64,000 nucleotides of DNA, taken from the NCBI GenBank assembly GCA_021292105.1, contig CM037869.1, positions 41,685,849 to 41,749,848 on the forward strand, read 5' to 3'. Numbering within the stretch: position 1 is the stretch's first letter; the number at the start of each line of letters is the position of its first letter. Below are positions 21,900 to 32,800 of this stretch, piece after piece. Below the pieces are notes generated by a model that saw only the letters and a program-made list of their open reading frames with translations, had not been told where the DNA came from and searched no databases. The DNA comes from Anadara kagoshimensis. Taxonomy: Eukaryota; Mollusca; Bivalvia; Arcoida; Arcidae. The translations under genes and the position numbers were made by a program.

Positions 21900-22470
21900 C
21901 TCTTGGTAGCGTAATGGTTGGAGTGTCCAATTCAAGAACGGGAGGTTTTGAGTTCGATTACTAGCCACGTCATTTTTAAGATGTTAAAATCGAAAGTTAT
22001 TGCTTACTGAAGGGTCATCCGCCTTTAATTTAGAGGTAATAACAACTGGCCCCAGTTTCACAATCATTCCTAAGCTAAGATTTTCCTTAACTTAAATTAA
22101 GCAAATTTTTGTAATCTCTTTTGGAACTACCAGTGAATATTTTTGTCAAAACTAAATTGCAAATCTTTTAATCTAGAAGTGATCTTAAAAATGACACCTT
22201 AATTTCCTCAATATCTTGAAATTTAACAAAATTATAAAGATTTGAAATTTTGAATGATTTAAGTTAAGGGAAATCTTAGCTAAGGAATGATTGTGAAACC
22301 GGGGTCTGATCTTTTAGATCAGACCTTAAAAACTAAGGTTCTGTGTCACTAAAGGTGCGGCAGATGAAGATCCCTCTTTGCATAAGCTATAAATGCGAAG
22401 CACTAGTACAAATTTTTGTCACTTCACCTATAACTGGTGACATCTCGATATAATTGCAATGATCTTGTTT
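21900..22470 (+). mobile_element. Second SINE copy, split by a MITE
   Basis: The head GTAGCGTAATGGTTGGAGTG and GAGTTCGATTACTAGCC are tRNA-like. The body resumes after the insertion with GGTTCTGTGTCACTAAAGG, GATCCCTCTTTGCATAA and CACTTCACCTATAACTGG, matching the SINE at 21566 block for block. It is an older or diverged copy of the same family. Confidence 0.65.
22050..22304. mobile_element. Inverted-repeat element inserted in a SINE
   Basis: Left arm CCCCAGTTTCACAATCATTC then CTAAGCTAAGATTTTCCTTAACTT; the right end is its inverse complement with a few changes. The arms are about 45 bp and the total about 255 bp. It interrupts the SINE at 21900-22470, giving the order of insertion. Confidence 0.8.
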
Positions 22471-23160
22471 GGGACAAAAAGGACTCCTCCAGTGTTGCAA
22501 TTCAAGAGCAATACATGGAGATTGAGAAAGTGATGTTCTGCTATATTATCAGTTTCAAAATAGAAACATTTGTACATAATATATATATATATATATTATT
22601 ATTACAGCATTGAATACATGTAAATAAAAATTGTAAGCTACACACAAGAATTCTGCAGAATGATTTGTTTCACCTTGAGGCACATGTAAAAGAGGTGTGG
22701 TGGGGAGTTAGAAACAAAAAAGAAACTGGGGTGGGGAGGAAACCACCTAAGGTACTTTTTGTCAGGTTTGGTCCATGCAGCTCCTATACCTTTGGAAAAT
22801 CAAGAGTTAAATGCAAAACTTTACTTTTTCATTTAAATTTAAAATCCTCGAAACAGTAACTCTAATGTCTTCTTTTTTCTTAAAAGGCAAGACAATACTT
22901 GTTGTTATGGACTGATTGTTAGGAACTGAAAATATGAAAACAATTCATTTAGATTTTGCCATTGCCACCAACAAAAAAACATAATAATTGTATGTTTAAG
23001 GTCCTTTATTTCATCAACAAGAAAATAATATTGCCATGCATAATTTGTGTTCAAACCAAACAGTAGATCCTTTTTATAGAGGACAATTTTCTCAAGTTGA
23101 GTAAATCAAATGTAAAATAATACACATATAAAAACTGATGTTAACAGACTTTGAATCCTC
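22471..23160. other. No gene recognised
   Basis: AT-rich sequence with a short TA microsatellite near 22577. The 64-residue frame at 22665-22859 has no recognisable motif. Confidence 0.4.
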
Positions 23161-23962
23161 AATGACCTTTGACCTCATGACCTTGAAACTTAACTCAAGT
23201 ATTCTTTATGATTTCCTGCACATTCACCTGCAAATCTAGATCAATAAACTTCATTTTATAAAGTTTACCCCAACAACTTAACATTGGGAACTAATGCAGA
23301 CACGGAGGGGTAGAACAGAAGAAGCCCTTCTGCACTTCCTACATGTGGGCTAAATTAAACTTATCACCCTTTGAACTCCCATGCATTGTAATGTGGTCTA
23401 AGTATTCTTCATTAAGTTTCTACAACTTTCACATGCATATATCTTATGTCTATCCATTTTAAGAATGTGTCACATTTGAGAAAATTAACATTTTAAGTCT
23501 TTGAGTTTGGCCCTAGTATTTTTTACATATTATTTCCATGTATACATGTCATTATCTGTTTAAATAATCAAGTTACAAAAATTTTAAGCCAGTTCAAGAA
23601 TTTTTCAAAATTTAACGCAAAAATGTGTAACCTATTTCTCAAACAAATTTTATGAAATGAACAATTTATAGTCTTAAGACCCCAGAGAACCCAAATATCA
23701 CATCAGATTTTTTCTCTCATCATGGCTTTTGGAGAAAAAGATTTTTAAAGATTTTTGCACCCCTAGGTCACTGTGACCTAGTTTTTGTTACAATAGCAAC
23801 ACCACAAACAAATCTGAAATGCACCGGCCCAAATATACCAAGTTTCATTGAAATCTGTTCAGTAGTTTTAGCGTAGAAGTGGAAAATGTAAAAGTTCACA
23901 ACAACAACAAGACAAATTTTGATCAGAAAAGATCATGTGAGCCTTCCGCTCAGGTGAGCTAA
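23161..23962 (+). repeat. Dispersed repeat ending GTGAGC..GGTGAGCTAAAA
   Basis: Contains GACCTTTGACCTCATGACCT-type blocks, CACTGTGACCTAG, CCAAGTTTCATTGAAATCTG, and ends at CAGGTGAGCTAAAA. These blocks recall abundant bivalve dispersed elements; compare 41368-41730 and 46241-49895 here. Its right end is 4 bp from the stop codon of the recombinase gene, so it may supply that gene's 3' UTR. Confidence 0.6.
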
Positions 23963-23965
23963 AAT

Positions 23966-24171
23966 CTATGTTGATTTCCCAAGCTTTATGTTGTTCAGCT
24001 TTGCTCGTATCTGTGCCAGAGTTCGCAATTGAAGAGAAGGACAGGTCTTTTGCACTTCTATAAGATCAGCACGGTGGATGCTTATATTTTTTGTATTGTC
24101 CAAATACATCTTGAATTTTTTACGCAATACATTGGTTTCTTCTGGTGTCCATCGTTTTCTTTTTGGCTGTC
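23966..24171 (-). CDS. Recombinase gene, last exon: SANT/Myb-like domain
   Basis: Acceptor after ATACTTTTAG. It encodes GQPKRKRWTPEETNVLRKKF, further residues, RADLIEVQKTCPSLQLRTLA and QIRAKLNN, then stops at TAG (23966-23968). The Trp-Thr-Pro-Glu-Glu start and the closing L..RT..QIRAKLNN helix match SANT/Myb-like DNA-binding modules, with about 55 residues between first and last helix. It joins the acidic exon through a split Gly codon. The role is probably DNA or chromatin contact. Confidence 0.75.
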
Positions 24172-24499
24172 CTAAAAGTATATTAGAAATTAGAGTTAGA
24201 ATTACAGTGATGTTTCCTTTTTTACAAGATATGGTAAGTGTATGTACATAATTATATTAGATTATAGAATCTACCACAAACTGTGGTCAAGATAGGGAAA
24301 AAATTTTGACTGATTCTATTTCTTGCACCACAAAGTACAATTTTAAACTCAAAATCAATTTGGACCAAACATATACATCTGATTTTATCGAGAAAAAAAA
24401 CCTCTCCAATGAAAATTGCAATTATGACAAAGGGGATGTAAAGTTTATATATATGTCTTAGCAAAGACCCAAGATTGTTATACTGTATAAAATTGACCT

Positions 24500-25240
24500 A
24501 ATATCACATCTGTAAACGGGAATTCTACACAGTTCTACAGCTTGGAAGGTGCAGATATGAACAATGACCTTTGTGTAGCCAACCTGCCTCCAGCTTTCAA
24601 CTGCCTGCTAAATAGCATGCTAACTAAAGGAACTACTGGTTACCTTCTCCCTGAAGGAAGACATGGGAAAATACATTGTCAGCTTAGTATGGACCAAAAA
24701 GGCCAGGGGGACCAGGATTAATCCGAACAATCCAGCTGGAAACTGCTGTTAAAACGAAAAAATAAGTCACCATCAACTCTCTGGCAGAATAAATCCTGCT
24801 GGAGAAAAAGGAAAGAACAGCAGGAACTAGCACAGACCACCCAGCCAGCTCCAGTGGTGATTGAAAAAGTCAAAGATCAAGGCAAAGACACAGACAGTAA
24901 GAAAGAAGAAAAAGGTTCCAGCACCTGTTTGGAAATTAAACCTACCAGCACCATTACCATCTCCAACCATGCAACCAAAGCATACCATTGCAAACCAGTG
25001 GTCGCAATACCTACATCAGGTGATAAGCGATGCACAAAAAGAAACAGCTCAACATCAAATAACGTAAGTAGAAGCGCGAAGACAGCCGCACATCACTGCT
25101 CCAGCAACAGACTGATGAAATCAACAAAAGCAAAGATGTACAAGCAGCAGCACCACCTCAACTACCAACCATAGCACCCAGCTCCAGCTCCATCATCCAG
25201 AAGGAAACACAAAAAAGCAAAGGTCTGCACAATGACTAGA
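24500..25240 (+). pseudogene. Retroelement ORF1-like remnant
   Basis: A decayed plus-strand reading in more than one frame: SMDQKGQGDQD, KRKNKSPSTLWQNK and then Lys/Glu/Thr-rich sequence (24854-25174). The KKKSPSxxWRxxxR-type basic stretch reminds me of ORF1 or gag-like leaders in invertebrate retroelements. No RT or zinc knuckle is present. It could also be a low-complexity non-coding repeat. It sits in an intron of the recombinase gene, antisense to it. Confidence 0.3.
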
Positions 25241-25409
25241 TAGTCCATGTAAATAATATACTACATAGACAATAAACTACACCAAGGGCCATTTAAAGGA
25301 AAAATCACCCTAAAAACATCATGTGAATGATGTCATTAAACATCCACAGAATATGCTATCAGCATTTAGTTTAACATAATCTTTTGTCACCATATACCAG
25401 TATAACTAC

Positions 25410-25523
25410 CTTCATTTGTGTCACCTGAGCATCCCTGTTGTTCTATCATTTCCTCTACATCCTCTTTGTCAACCTCTACATCCATCTCTTCATCAACTTC
25501 TACATCTCCCTCTTCGTAAACTA
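25410..25523 (-). CDS. Recombinase gene: acidic linker exon
   Basis: A 114-nt exon between AATTACCAG and GTAGTT. It encodes VYEEGDVEVDEEMDVEVDKE, then DVEEMIEQQGCSGDTNE. It is almost entirely Asp/Glu/Val and joins both neighbours with split codons in phase 1. It separates the recombinase core from the SANT domain. The internal (E/D)VxV(D/E) pattern suggests growth by short duplication. Confidence 0.7.
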
Positions 25524-25799
25524 CTGGTAATTCTTTCAAAATAATAGAAAAGTGAACATCAGTATTCAGAACATGTCTACCTAAACCATTATAGACCTAT
25601 TGCAAGAAAATGAAACATTGATCATCACAAATATGCAATGTCTCTTATTTGGGAAATAATAAAGACTACCAGATATGTTAGTGACATAAAAAATTAAGTA
25701 ATGATCCAACATTAAAGTTGATTACTACAAGATGGCACTAGGAGAGATCAAGAAGCTACATAGCAAATCAAATATCAGTCTTGTATTAATAATAAGCAC

Positions 25800-25990
25800 A
25801 CCATGGCTGTTGTGGTCGAGGGGTTAAGACGTTAGTCTTCAAACCCAAGGTCTCTCACCACTGTGAGTTGGAATTTCCCTTACTTTTTCTTTACTGACTG
25901 GCTTGTTGTCAGTTTAATGTGACCGTTGTTGTCAGTATAATGTGACCGAGTGGGGTGTTGTGTATATCTTGGCAATGCTTTTGTGAACTA
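25800..25990 (+). mobile_element. tRNA-derived SINE
   Basis: The head TGGTCGAGGGGTTAAGACGT has the A-box form of Leu/Ser-type tRNAs. A degenerate B-box region follows, then a body with TAATGTGACCGAGTGGGG. It lies in an intron of the recombinase gene. Confidence 0.6.
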
Positions 25991-26644
25991 ACACCAAAAT
26001 AGTTGTCATCAGTGCACACTAATACAAAGCACAAACTCATTACCACAAGAAAATATGAAGACTAATCCTGAGATAAGTAAAAACTTGATTTCGTCACAAA
26101 AGGCTGAAAGATTACTGATGACATAAAACAACAGGCAACCAACCAACCGACCATGGCAGAATAACACAATACAATACATTGGGCACATTAATAGACATGC
26201 CAGTTTTATTAGATAAAAGTCTGAGTGCAACCACTGTGGCAAAGCATAACTTGCAAATTGGTTTCCAATACAAACAGGAAAAATAAAATCAAATTTTTAT
26301 CCATACTTAGCAAAATTCAAACTCACATTTAGACAGTGATAAGAATTAGACCATGTGTCCAAAGTAACCAACATGCTGATTTAATGTCACTACATGGTTT
26401 TTAATGTACTTATGTAAATGAATATATCTCTATCAAAAGAAAGAAAACAAACTAATTTATTCTTTAAATACTTGTGTGAAATATATATGTGAATATGAAT
26501 GTCAAAATGTTGTTTTAAATTAGACAACATTGAAAATTTGATCTATCAGAAGCATCTGGTGGGGTTATATTGACAAGAAAAATCCATATCAGTGAGTCTT
26601 GGTGTTTTTATATTCATGTTTTGGTATTTTAAATGGATTTTTTA

Positions 26645-26850
26645 TTGGTGTTTTACATCTCTTCAAGATTATTTCACTCATGAATATAGGGGCAGTATAT
26701 TTTTTGGAGGGGGGTGTAGAGAAAACCAGTGTCCAGAGTAAACCAACAACCTAGGATAAATTAAATCTTCCCACATGAAATAATTTGTCTTCGCTGTGGC
26801 TCGAACTTGTACTTCAGGTGTGAGGCTTTGTGATCCATACTAACTATACA
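26645..26850 (+). mobile_element. SINE of the CAAGATTATTTCAC / GGAGTACCC family, copy 1
   Basis: Shares TTCAAGATTATTTCACTCAT, a GTAGAGAAAACC block (GGAGTACCCGGAGAAAACC in better copies), CTTCCCACAT and CTCGAACTT with copies at about 38730, 43190, 46050 and 61285. The TCGAAC and GTGAGGC parts in reverse suggest a tRNA-like end. It is dispersed in introns. Confidence 0.65.
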
Positions 26851-27405
26851 GACTTGCTACCTTCCAGAAGTACATGTAACTGGTAAATTTCCTACACAAG
26901 TCTGAAAAATAACCACCTATAAGATTCTATAGATAAATGCCATACAACCCAGAATTTACTTTTTATCTCCACACTTAACTTACACTGAATAACTATTTCA
27001 TAACTGAAAAACAACTTTTTAAGATTTTTCAGCCTATGTGACCTTGACCTTTGACACACTGACCCCAAAAGTAATCCTAACCAAAATCTGTTACTATGTA
27101 TTCACATACAAAGTTATTTTGAAAAAAATTTGTTAGTTATCATCCAGAAACCAATTTGATGTTGCCCTCCCACCCGCCTGCACACCTGCCAACATTCGTT
27201 AATCTAAGAACCAGGTTTCTACGAAAACCTGGCTAAAAATTTACCTAGTTACTAGGCTTGAAGTAATTGTTCTTTAAAAGGCAAATGTGGAAGAAAATAA
27301 AATTCTTAACTCTGATTGGTAAGAATTATGAACAGACCAACACCAGTTACCTCCTGCCACAATGAGAAAATATACAATGTATGTAAAGTATTATAGAGTA
27401 AATAC
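26851..27405. other. Recombinase gene intron
   Basis: AT-rich intron. GTGACCTTGACCTTTGAC at about 27040 is a fragment of the dispersed repeat family seen at 46.7 kb. No gene is seen. Confidence 0.4.
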
Positions 27406-27487
27406 CATCTAAGGTGATGTCCTCTAATTTTTTCCCTTTCCATTTATTAACTTGCCCACTTTCAACAGCAAGAAGTAAATGAGAGAC
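27406..27487 (-). CDS. Recombinase gene: exon after catalytic Tyr
   Basis: An 82-nt exon between GAATTACAG and GTATTT. It encodes VSHLLLAVESGQVNKWKGKK then LEDITLD. It starts in phase 0 after the HLGH/Tyr exon, and its leftover base matches the acidic exon. The helical SHLLLAVESG stretch followed by a basic cluster fits the C-terminal helix after the nucleophile in tyrosine recombinases. I do not know its specific role. Confidence 0.75.
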
Positions 27488-28114
27488 CTGTAATTCAGAT
27501 GTAAATTGAATTAATGAATTGAATGATGCCAACTCACCATAGAACAAATAATAACAAAAGGAAAGCAATAACACAAGATTTGACTGACATATTTATCATA
27601 CGATTCTTTGGAAATTTTCGTTAGATGCTAGGAAATAACATAAATATTTCCGCATGTATGCAAAAATACTTTTTGCATCTACTTCAGATTAAGTGCAAAT
27701 TTGATAAATTTTATTGTTCCCATGCAGAGATTTACATATACAGGTGTGGAAATATACTTGTAAAAATCCAGATGCAAATCACTTATCATTGATCGTTAAC
27801 TTCAAAAGACCATCAGTTGATCTTTGACCAAAGAGCCTCATTGGCAAATGTCAGCATCCTTACATCACAACAGACAATCGGAATAAATTCAGCCAGTTTC
27901 AATGGTTAAAAGAAAATAAGTAAGCATTAGCAAAGAAGTGGTATAGTATTATATTGCATACCCACACAAGCAAAGCTTTCGAGAAAACTACCGATGACAC
28001 AACTTTGGTCTCAACCAAGCCCAAATATACATTTTTAAAACTTTTCAATGATAAAACTATTGGAATATGGATAATGTTCTTAATAGAAATTAACTGTGGT
28101 CAATATACATTTAC

Positions 28115-28228
28115 CTTTGTAAGTTCTACTGTTGAATGGCTCAACCTATAATTTTCCTTGTGGGTTTTCACATCATGACCAAGATGGTTGGCCAGCATCT
28201 CAAATTCATTTGTTGTCATATCCAAAAT
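28115..28228 (-). CDS. Recombinase gene: HLGH and catalytic Tyr exon
   Basis: A 114-nt, phase 0-0 exon of 38 residues: ILDMTTNEFEMLANHLGHDV then KTHKENYRLSHSTVELTK. This matches box II of tyrosine recombinases: LxxHLGH (the GH pair), then His/Thr and the Tyr nucleophile in ENYRLS. In this superfamily Arg-His-Arg-(His/Trp)-Tyr cleave DNA through a 3'-phosphotyrosine. Both the GH and Tyr positions are intact, unlike in many domesticated copies. Confidence 0.85.
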
Positions 28229-28910
28229 CTAAAAACAAGCAATACTTGTTATTTTTGTGCTGCCAAAATTATTCAAATTTTTAAACGCTTTACATGTTTG
28301 TACTACACTTTGGACACTGGCATGCCAACTTGATGTGAGAAATCAATCCTTGCAATCTTTTCCTATAACCACAGCGTAATTTAGTCTGCAACACTCTAAA
28401 ACTCTTCCAAAATACCTGTATCTTAGTTGTTCAATTATGATGCCTTTTCTACAAAGGCAAATGCTGACAAAATTCTGGATATGTCAGCAAAAGGGAAGGG
28501 GTATATAAAGTGTTTTTCCAAAATACCATATTGGCATTTGTTCATGTTTGTTGTAAAATGCCAAATAACTATACAAAGTTTTGTTTTAGGCATAACTTTC
28601 ATAAAATAGTAAATTATAGAATATAATCCAAAATGCAAGATAATTAACTTGATACGAAAAATTTTCAAATCAATATTACATAACATGAATTTAAGATCCT
28701 CTATAAATAATGGTCATTGCTAATGTAAACAAACTTATATTGTTCAATTATGATACATATGATGAGGAATTGAAGGTATTATATGAGACATTCCAATTAT
28801 AGTTGTTTTTTAATCAATGAAATCCAAGTCCAAACAAAACATTGAATTACTCTGAAAATAGTCACACAGTACCTCAGAAAATAAATGATTTCACAGTAAA
28901 CAAAACATAC

Positions 28911-29190
28911 CTGGGAAACAGTTGCAATATATTTCCTCAGAGAAGTAGAGGTGATTCTCTCCGGATGCTGCAAACCAGGGCACTTAGAAACAATTTCTGC
29001 CATTTCAGTGTTGCCACTAAATGGGGTATCTGCATTTAATCTTGCAAAAATATATGGGTTGGTTTCAGGTATTCCAACTTCTTTTCTGAATTTTATTAGC
29101 AAATCAATCGCAGATTTTGCATCTGGTGGCAGTATAACATATGCATTAACATTTTTGCGTGATTTTCCCGCAGATATCACCATATCCATC
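28911..29190 (-). CDS. Recombinase gene: central catalytic exon with second Arg
   Basis: A 280-nt exon between TTTTTGTAG and GTATGT. The product starts MDMVISAGKSRKNVNAYVIL and PPDAKSAIDLLIKFRKEVGI, continues through NPYIFARLN, and ends HPERITSTSLRKYIATVSQ. The SLRKYIAT block is the second Arg motif (HxLRHT-like, with Ser-Thr at the usual His position). It is followed directly by the HLGH exon. The GKSRKNVNAYV beta-strand part corresponds to the usual K-loop. It completes a split Arg codon from the long exon. Confidence 0.85.
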
Positions 29191-29861
29191 CTACAAAAAA
29201 AGATTTTAATGACATATGAAGGTTTATACTATCAACTGAGTTGCAACATGCCCCAGTGCACACAATGTAAACTCACTATTATACGTCCATAAATATATCA
29301 CACCCTGTTTTTCCTTTTTCATTTAATTTGATAACATTGAGTAAAATGAACTAAATAATTTCATTTTGTATTTCAAAACACAACAGAATTTAATTCTGGT
29401 TCAATCTGTATGTTCCCTAGTTTGTCTGTGTTCAGAGAAAACATTTTTTCAATTTTGTAAGTTCATTTTGATCTTATTGTCTCCCCAGTTGAAAACAACT
29501 ATTGATATATTGATCAGATAGGATTGGCACCATATCGATATGAAAACAAAAGTGATTAGAAACATCAGTGGAAAACAGTGTACTATGGGTTGATGAAAAT
29601 TTGTTTAATCTGTTAGCACCAGTAAAGCAAGACTTTTCTTATTAGCTATTGATTTTACCTTTTATTGATTTTTATTGAAATCAATCAGTTCTATATTGCA
29701 AAAAAAAGTATAATGCATCAAAAATGTTCTGTTATAACTTTTCTGGCGTATTTTGTCAAAGAATATGGCAAATGTACAGATAGATAAATGATGTCATGAT
29801 CGTGTGACCATGGCATCCATTCACCTTACAGTTACCTTTAAATTGTATTTGATATAATTAC
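29191..29861. other. Recombinase gene intron
   Basis: AT-rich intron with no recognised element. Confidence 0.5.
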
Positions 29862-32800
29862 CTGTCTGCAAGTAATCTGTCCACTTCTGATAAAGCAAGT
29901 CCAAATTCTCCATTGTCCTCATCTTTCCAATTTGGCCTCTGTAGATATTCACAAACTTTCAAATCTTTGACCTCAGCTCTTCGTCTTTTGTTGAAGAGGA
30001 TTAAACGACACATTGTCAGTTGTGCAAGGTCTGTCCAATGGCAAGACAGTCTAGTTTTAGTCAGAGCAATAGAACTGGTTTCCATACTTGTCTGAATGTG
30101 TGCAACTAGTTTTTTTAAATCATCTGTTAGGGGAATTGTTTGAACTTTTGTTCGCTTCACAGCATTAATACGCTTAAGACATACTGAATTTACACGGTAG
30201 TTCCATTCAGCTTTCATCAATTTTTGAAAATTAGTACCATCTTGATTCCTTCTATCATCATTTTCACGCAATGCATGGCCAACCTTAATTTGGACAACAT
30301 GATTTAACAGGTTCCCTATGAACTTACCAAGGGTCAATGCTGGATTGTCATTTCTTAATGACAATGCCTTTGTACATTCAACAACTAAATCAAAATTTTC
30401 AGGTCTCACAAGATAATCAAGGCTGATAATAGTTTCTGGCCGCATCTTCTTGGCTTCTAGAATCAATCTTGCTAAAGTTCTACAACATTGGGAAACCCTA
30501 TACATATCATTGATTTTTTGATCTCCTTCTTCCCCTAAGGAATCCACTCTCAAGGCAGCATAACGTTTGAGTAAGGAGTCATCTTCTACAATTGCCTTAA
30601 CAGTGTCATTCTTCATTCTGGATAGCATTTTCACAACAAAGCTATCAGTCTCCTCTTGTAATGCACTACGAAGCAAATGTTGTCCATGCCGCACTGCATT
30701 ATTTGAAGTTTCATTTTCATCAAGACTTGCATTTTCCCCTGTTCCCCGAAAACAACAATTTCTGTTATGCCACCAAAGTGATGTCCTCAAAATAAATTTT
30801 TTGCAATATTCACATGGTAAATAGTCAACTGGCCTCTTTTCCTCATAACCATCTCTCCGAGCAACCACTAGACAACCTTCTTTCTTTTGCAAAACATTAA
30901 TATTATGTTTGAAGTTGCCTTCATTGGCTAAGAGCTCCAAATTGTGTAGTCTTTCTTTTGATTTCTTTGGAAGCAACAACAATTCTGATACTCTGGTTCT
31001 GTCCCTGTGAACGGTAAGGAGATGTCTTGATATTTTACTAGATATTTCCTTTTCACAAAAGGTACAATAATTCTTTTTGTCATATATTTGCTTACATCCT
31101 TCTTTCTTCTCTCCTCTTTGTAGTATATATACATTTGGATATAAATTACTTGACAAACCATTCTTGATAGAGATAGAATCTGACATCTCACCATCTGAAT
31201 TTGTAATTTCAGCATCATCTATGAAAGAGTCATTTATTGTCAAAGATTGATAAAGAGGTTTGGTATTGTATGGCATATTTGTGTCGGAGTTTGACAGGAA
31301 ACTATCTTCAACAAAATTAGCTTTGTCCATGAAAGTATTTTCAAGGACAGGATTCAGGGGAACAGCAGGTTTTTTCACACGTTTTCTCTTGGTAAATCGC
31401 TTTTTTCTTTTTTGTCCAAGCTTAAATGAAGATGATAGTCCTTCATTGGAAAAGCTATCATATTCATCTGAAGTGCTGTCTGTAACAACATAGTCAGGAT
31501 CTTTGACTTTGTCACTGTCTGTTTCAAAAGTCTGTTCAAAGTCACTTAAGTTTTCATCATGTGAATGTTGTACAATATCATCTTGTGTAGGTTGTACCAT
31601 ATCATCTTGTGTAGGTTGTACCATATCATCTTGTGTAGGTTGTACAATATCATTTTGTGTAGGTTGTACAATATCATTTTGTGTAGGTTGTACAATATCA
31701 TCTTGTGTAGGTTGTGTAGGTTGTACAATATCATCTTGTGTAGGTTGTGTAGGTTGTACAATATCATCTTGTGTAGGTTGTACCATATCATCTTGTGTAG
31801 GTAGTACAATATCATCTTGTGTAGGTTGTACAATACCATCTTGTGTAGGATGTACAATACCATCTTGTGTAGGATGTACCATTTCATCTTGTGTAGGATG
31901 TACCAATTCATCTTGTGAAGGTTGTACAATATCATCTTGTCTATGTTGTACCATTTCATCTTGTGTAGGATGTACCATTTCATCTTGTGTAGGATGTACC
32001 AATTCATCTTGTGTAGGTTGTACAATATCATCTTGTCTATGTTGTACCATTTCATCTTGTGTAGGATGTACCATTTCATCTTGTGTAGGATGTACCAATT
32101 CATCTTGTGTAGGTTGTACAATATCATCTTGTCTATGTTGTACCATTTCATCTTGTGTAGGTTGTACAATATCATCTTGTGTAGGTTGTACAATATCATC
32201 TTGTGTAGGTTGTACCATATCATCTTGTATAGGATGTACCATTTCATCTTGTGTAGGTTGTACAATACCATCTGGTGTAGGATGTACCATTTCATCTTGT
32301 GTAGGATGTACCATTTCATCTTGTGTAGGTTGTACCATTCATCTTGTGTAGGTTGTAGCAATTCATCTTGTGTAGGTTGTACAATATCATCTTGTGTAGG
32401 TTGTACAATACCATCTTGTGTAGGATGTACAATACCATCTTGTGTAGGTTGTACCATATCATCTTGTATAGGATGTACCATTTCATCTTGTGTAGGAAGT
32501 ACCATTTCATCTTGTGTAGGTTGTACAATATCATCTTGTGTAGGTTGTACCATTTCATCTTGTGTAGCATGTACCATTTCATCTTGTGTAGGTTGTACCA
32601 ATTCATCTTGTGTAGGTTGTACTATATCATCTTGTGTAGGTTGTACCATTTCATCTTGTGTAGATTGTACAATACCATCTGGTGTAGGTTGTACAATATC
32701 ATCTTGTGTAAGTTGTACCAATTCATCTTGTGTAGGTTGTACCAATTCATCTTGTGTAGGTTGTACTATATTATGTCGTGCAGGATGTACCATATTATCT

